The notes under the pieces: generated by a model
Databases searched by the model: none
The model's input: the letters and a program-made list of their open reading frames with translations, nothing else
What the model was told of the DNA's origin: nothing
Program-made: the position numbers and the translations under genes
Part shown: positions 1 to 64,000 of the stretch, piece by piece
How positions within the stretch are numbered: the stretch's first letter is position 1
How the letters are laid out: each line of letters begins with the position of its first letter
Source of the DNA: Batillaria attramentaria
Taxonomy: Eukaryota > Mollusca > Gastropoda > Batillariidae
Assembly: GCA_018292915.2 (NCBI GenBank)
Contig: JACVVK020000378.1
Location: forward strand, 343,501-407,500
Reading direction: 5' to 3'
Length of the DNA: 64,000 bases

Positions 1-52
1 AATGAGGGATTATCATCTTGATGCAATACATAATCTTTGGTTGTTATGCACC

Positions 53-118
<66 letters not shown>

Positions 119-130
119 TAGAGGGCATAC

Positions 131-17501
<17,371 letters not shown>

Positions 17502-17700
17502 CGCGCCGAAATGCGTTGTGGTCACTAAATAAGTCTTCACAATTCGACGGTTAACCACAAACTGCCTGGAACGTTCTCACCTCGCACTTCCTGGTTATGC
17601 CCAGGCTTCAACAGGCATTGGTCAAAGAAAAGTACACTTGCACGGGGAAGAAAGATAACGGCTGAAAGGGCCCAGTACAACCACCCGTTCAATCACCCAC
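17502..17700 (-). promoter_or_regulatory. Upstream region of gene B
   Basis: No TATA box is obvious. On the minus strand there is an ETS-like CAGGAAGTG and a CCAAT about 100-150 bases before the ATG. These are weak, unsupported matches. Confidence 0.2.
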
Positions 17701-18425
17701 CACCACCCATCCAACACCCACAAGTTGAGAATGTTCACATTTAACTCTATGTTCGAAAGTGAACGACTTAGTTATGTTCGACAGCCTGGGAAGCCGGGTG
17801 TTTTAGTTCTAGAGAAATGCGAAGCTCTAGCACTGAAATTAAAGGTCGCCTGATTCTGTATGGACATTAAGAAATGAAAATTATAAACGTCCATCGTCAT
17901 TTGACGATACATGTACTAATAGCGCATCAAGATAAAATGATTATGTGCATGTACTTGTCCTTCGCATTCACTCATAATAACGTAATAACAACGCAACGCC
18001 ACACCACACCTCACCACACAACGCCACACACACACACACCACACCACACCACACCACACCCCACACCACACCACGTACACCACACCACACAACACATGTA
18101 CTTGTTATCATCGCTATCATCTCCTAACTTATTCTGCCCGTGCAACGACTGTAGTCATAACAGTCATTAGTATGCGAAATCTTCGTTCTGTTCCTTCGTT
18201 GCTAACCGTTACCAGGTTTTCTTGGAGTCAGTTATCTCCCTTAGAAACGGTTGCGCTTTTTCTTTTTTTTTTTTTTTCGTTGGTTACCGTTGTCCGCGTT
18301 TTCTTTCGGTCGTTTATGCGGTATAAAGAAAGGCGGTTTGGTCACGGTGTCACCGCGGGAGCTTCAGGCATATAATGGTAGCGTTAGTGTTAAAAGTGTT
18401 AAGGTATAGAAACACTCCAGAAAGA

Positions 18426-18487
<62 letters not shown>

Positions 18488-19542
18488 CCACACACACACG
18501 CGCGCGCGCGCGCGCGCGCCGGGTGTGAACGTTCTTTTCAAGATATTGCATTAGCTGCTAAATCGATACTGCTAAAACCGGTGCCTTGGGGTCGTTCCTA
18601 CATGACTATGTTACAGTAAATCTGTTTGCAGTACAGTTGCATTTGATACACCGCCAGATAAGGACAGACAATAAGTGTTTGCTGATAGCTCGAAAAAGGG
18701 CCTAACTTGGCTTGCGTTGTCCTTGTTTCGACCGATATTTCATGACATTGTCCGCGTATTGGGAACAACTACAAATCACACCAGGACTTTCGCGTAGCCC
18801 GACAACACTCTCGATAAGAAGGTATTTATTTTTCAAAATTACTTTCCCGTCTAAGCCACTACGTGCGTATCTTGCGTGCAAAGCAATTCAGGGCCTACAA
18901 GAGCTATGCACACAGAGGGTTATCTTGCTAACAACGAGAACTTTCATGAATAGGAGATATGTTGCCATAGACAGCTTGTGCAGGTAGCTTAGAACTCGCC
19001 TTAATTTATGTAAAAATTTTGCAGGCAAATCTTCCATTTCTGGTCGTAATTGTGTAAAGTAGCTCAAATCCATTCAGCAGAAAGCAGTTGTTTTTAATGG
19101 TTTTCATTAAGTATGGCAAATGTCGTCAGCACACAAATGTGTAGATTAAATCAAGACAGGCTTTGTAGAAAACATCGTGCACTCCATAAGAACACTAGTG
19201 CACTGCCTGAGCACACTAAAAGGTCTACAAAAAAGGCACAGCAATATGAAGTCACGGAGGAGAGATTTCATATTTATAATGGTTCATTGTCGTCCCACGC
19301 TCTGGATGAAAACTCGATTGTTAGGGGTTCTCCTATTCAACGACTACACGAAAACGTTATTATTGTGTTCACAAGAAATGCCCAAAATGTAAAACAGAAA
19401 GATAATTATGACAAAATGTATATCTCAGAATTTCCCAAGCTGCAATAGTTGTGCACAGGGCTTCAGAAAATTTTAACCCTTAACAAAATTTGAGCAGTAG
19501 ACATGGGCTAGCTAGAAATGCATGGTAATATGAAATGCTTCC

Positions 19543-19618
<76 letters not shown>

Positions 19619-19841
19619 GTTTTGTGTCAGAAAGTCGTGTTGTGTTTCAGAAAGTCGATGGAAGTACTGTGCGAGACTGGCAATTAAGAATTAAGTGCTT
19701 CAAGTTGGTTTTGTGATTAATTGAAGGAAAATTAGCCACGGGCGGAGGTGTTTTGCGCATTCTATTTCCACGCAGTCTATAAGTGATAATTATTGATAGT
19801 CACAATTTTTTTTTAATTTCTTTTAAAAAACAAACAAAGTC

Positions 19842-19964
<123 letters not shown>

Positions 19965-20794
19965 GTATGCATCTATGCGGTATGCACTGGCTTCAGGTGA
20001 TTATACACCCAGTAAGGCGGACATCCTTTCAGAAACTAAAACACCGAAGCCATGGCGTAACTGGCTGGCACTGGCCCAAACACTCCCAAAACAAGTTGTC
20101 AGAAGTCCAGTGCTAGGCAAACATAGATCTCAAACAAACTAATGAGAGTAAAGTAATCTGCTTTCGGAATACAGAATTCAACACTGACACTGGATGGACA
20201 GAACAGCACGGGCAGCCGTAAAACTCCACCTAAATGCAAACAGTTGAAGTTGATTTTTTTTTTTTTTTTTTTTTTTGGGGGGGGGATTTGTTTGTTCATG
20301 TCGATGACATTAACATGTTACGCCCGCACCGAGATACTAAGTGGCTGCACGATCATAATTTATAATGCACTCAGAGATCAAAACCGTAACGCTGAACACA
20401 CATCAATAAGCCAACATTAAGCTTCCTGTTCAAAATCGCTTTTGAACTGCAGCATGAAAAGGCACCACTGCATGGGTACACTGTTTACCTAAGCGGGAGG
20501 AGGGGGTGGGGTCATGAGAGTGGAAGAGAGCATGATTTTTAAAGCTATGGCAGTATGAGCCTTGGGGGTGCAGTTTCTCGACTTTGTGAAAGTTCTACTC
20601 CTTCCTTGTCTGTCTGTCTGTCCATTGCTCAGAACCAGGACATACAGGAAAGCTCCACTGTTCACATGTTTATGTCTAATCACTGCCTACACAACTGCCG
20701 TCTAGAAAGCTGTTCCAAACGACAATTGCCAAGGAACACTGGCACTAAAACGTAAAGTTTGGTTTTCACACTTAAATCAACAACTAACTAGCAA

Positions 20795-20856
<62 letters not shown>

Positions 20857-21292
20857 TCGATTATAGCTCAACTATCGAACTGGAAACTCGAATGGGGTAC
20901 CATGTTTATTACGCTGTGGATAGCAATACATGATCCGTAACTTTAAAGAACAGTAAAGTGTATGTTTAAAGATCGTAATATGCAGTTTTCCTGTCAAATG
21001 TACACCAATTACATTTTCTGCAGAGTCATCACATAATACTCGCGCAAAGCACAAGCCCATTTCCGCCTTCATTCTGCGAACGCTCAAGCCTTCAGGTAAT
21101 GTCCCGTGTAAGTCGTCAGTTTCACCAGTGTACGTCTGTCTATGTTTGTAAAATTAATGTGCGTGAGTGTCGGTGAGTGATCGGCGCACTGAGTTTTATG
21201 CTAAAGAAGTGCGTCCTACAAATATCATTTATGACGATGATGATGATGATTATTATTATTAGTATTAGTATTATTTACTAGTGTTATTAACT

Positions 21293-21363
21293 AGTTGTCT
21301 GATAGGACTGATGCACATTATAGTAAATAATACTATAATGTGCATCAGTCCTATCAGACAACT
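21293..21363. repeat. Perfect 33-base inverted repeat with 5-base loop
   Basis: Arms 21293..21325 and 21331..21363 are exact reverse complements around AATAA. The sequence AGTTGTCTGATAGGACTG starts the left arm. It lies in the intergenic region. Confidence 0.9.
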
Positions 21364-21640
21364 CGAAAATCCGGGTTACTCTCTGTATTACACTTTTTTA
21401 ACAGTGTACTGTCTTCAAAGTCAACACAGTTTTTTACTTTTAATTTCAGTGGTGTTCATTAACCTTGTGTCACTGCACTAGTTACACACTTTATACTTTG
21501 TATAACAAGAAAAGAAGTTGTTATAAACCAGCAAAGCTGTGTGTATGTGTGAGGGTATGAACGAGTGTGATATACATATAATTATGTGTATGTATTTGTG
21601 TACTATGCCAGGTGTCAATTTTGTGTTTGTTTTTGTATGA

Positions 21641-21641
21641 G

Positions 21642-21722
<81 letters not shown>
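21641..21722. repeat. (TG)n array
   Basis: About 80 bases, intergenic. Confidence 0.95.
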
Positions 21723-21725
<3 letters not shown>

Positions 21726-22498
21726 TGTCAAAAACAAGAATTAAAAAAAGAAACAATACCAATAAAATGCAACATTAACCTAGATATAAGAATACACTTG
21801 TATACGTGTAAAGAAACGGTTTCTTGAAAGGTGCCGTTAATATCAATGAGTGATATACGGTAGTCCACCTGAATTTCAGGAGATTTTTTTAGCGGAATTA
21901 CAACTTCAACTTCATCCTTAAAGACCTTATCTTATTTCCCATCAGTTTTCAAGCGAAAAGCTTGGTCACAAGGAGATGCCCCCCCCCCCCCCCCCCCCGC
22001 CAAAATCCCTTCAATGAAGTATTAAACAGCAACAACGAGTTGCTATTGTTAGCCAGTTAAGTTCTGTATTTGCAGTTTATTCCACTTTATCTTATATTTA
22101 TTACACGCATTTGCAAAGCCGCTCATTCTAAATATCTTTACTGTGAAGCACACTTGACAGAGGTTCTTACAGTTCGAAATGTCACTGAATCAATGAATGG
22201 GGTCGCTGTTTTTCGCCTATTACATCTTGTGTGCGGGAAACGCCGCATTGCACGTGGAAATTGATATCATCGTCACATGCGTGCATGATACATGTACCAT
22301 GTTAGTAAACCAGTTAAGTCAGTAGCACATGGGTCCAAACAAGAGATGGTACAATGAACAAATCATTTAAGAAATACGTCAATGAACTTTTCACTATACA
22401 CATTATCCTATCAGTTGAAACCAGAAGGCTCTAAAATGGCATATCTCCACTGATGTAGGGACAATAGATGTCTTGAATCTTGAATAATTAGAATGTGG

Positions 22499-22612
22499 AT
22501 AGGTGGGTGTTCGGGAGTTTCACGTCCTTTTCCACCACTTAAGGGTGATATTAAAGATAGGGCAACGAGAAAAACAAAAGGCCAGCACAATACTTGGCCC
22601 CAGCCGGGATTC
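22499..22612 (-). mobile_element. SINE family 1 copy, head truncated
   Basis: It carries the body (AGTTTCACGTCCTTTTCCAC, GGGCAACGAGAAAAAC) and the start of the B-box side (CCAGCCGGGATT) but lacks the A-box. It lies just after gene A. Confidence 0.75.
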
Positions 22613-22635
22613 TTGAATAAAATGGTTTAAACAGG

Positions 22636-22641
22636 TTTATT
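22636..22641 (-). promoter_or_regulatory. Candidate polyadenylation signal of gene A
   Basis: AATAAA on the minus strand about 175 bases after the gene A stop is the first such hexamer downstream. It lies just past a SINE copy. Without transcript data this is only a candidate. Confidence 0.4.
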
Positions 22642-22816
22642 CAAATTATATCTTGAATAATTAGAAATGGACACATCTTGAGTGACCCTGAGGAGTACAA
22701 AGGCAAAAGCTTATGGGTCATATTAGACACTCTCTATGACTACATGGTTTTGAGCGGTTTTTTTTATCTCTTCAAGACATTGTGGCAGCGAGACAGGGCA
22801 CGCGTCTGACCAGTGT

Positions 22817-63915
<41,099 letters not shown>

Positions 63916-64000
63916 CTGCAGACGTACGTTAGTGAATGATATTGTTGCTATCAAAAAAACATAGTGCGGACAGTTGAAACTGCTCTCTCTTTATACAAAG

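Noticed and set aside
19113..19448. 111-codon open frame on the plus strand in the intergenic region
   Set aside because: No recognisable motif, no splice context and an unremarkable length for random open frames in AT-rich DNA.

Overview
The window is eukaryotic, intron-rich DNA. Every convincing coding exon lies on the minus strand. The exons are 20 to 1,100 bases long with GT-AG boundaries (one GC-AG), and they are separated by introns full of dinucleotide arrays, tRNA-derived SINEs and worn retrotransposon pieces. The domain content (SRCR, CUB, NIDO, AMOP, VWD, many EGF, SEA) and the repeat style suggest a marine mollusc, most likely a gastropod. That assignment is an inference; no diagnostic marker gene is present.

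The window holds two head-to-tail paralogues. Gene A (63915 down to 22817) has 49 exons that I could join in a single frame by splice phase, about 2,990 residues in the window. Its 5' end lies beyond base 64000. Its domain order is SRCR-SRCR, seven CUB, NIDO, AMOP, VWD, a cadherin-like linker, about 22 EGF-like modules, SEA, a short cysteine-rich module, one membrane span and a 79-residue cytoplasmic tail. The NIDO-AMOP-VWD core followed by EGF and a membrane span is the layout of mucin-4-like proteins; SRCR and CUB modules are added in front. Gene B (17501 down to 131) begins with a signal peptide split over two exons, then SRCR-SRCR and five CUB. It ends at the same 21-base microexon that in gene A leads into NIDO, so it probably continues past base 1 with the same core.

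Layout by position: 1-11.2 kb, gene B SRCR and CUB exons; 11.2-16.8 kb, a large gene B intron made of nested transposon remnants; 16.8-17.5 kb, gene B signal-peptide exons; 17.5-22.6 kb, intergenic DNA with microsatellites and a perfect 33-base hairpin; 22.6-38 kb, gene A tail, membrane span, SEA and EGF exons; 38-48 kb, VWD, AMOP and NIDO; 48-60 kb, CUB exons; 60-64 kb, SRCR exons.

Points of most interest: the combined architecture and its tandem duplication; a threefold expansion of one CUB type in A; coordinated loss of disulfide-partner cysteines in B (SRCR2 and CUB4); an EGF exon of A broken by an apparent 8-base insertion; two candidate self-cleavage sites (GDPH and GSLIF) in one protein; tandem duplications that copy splice acceptors; and an array rich in TCGCGA palindromes. 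All domain calls are by eye from motifs; no database search was run.
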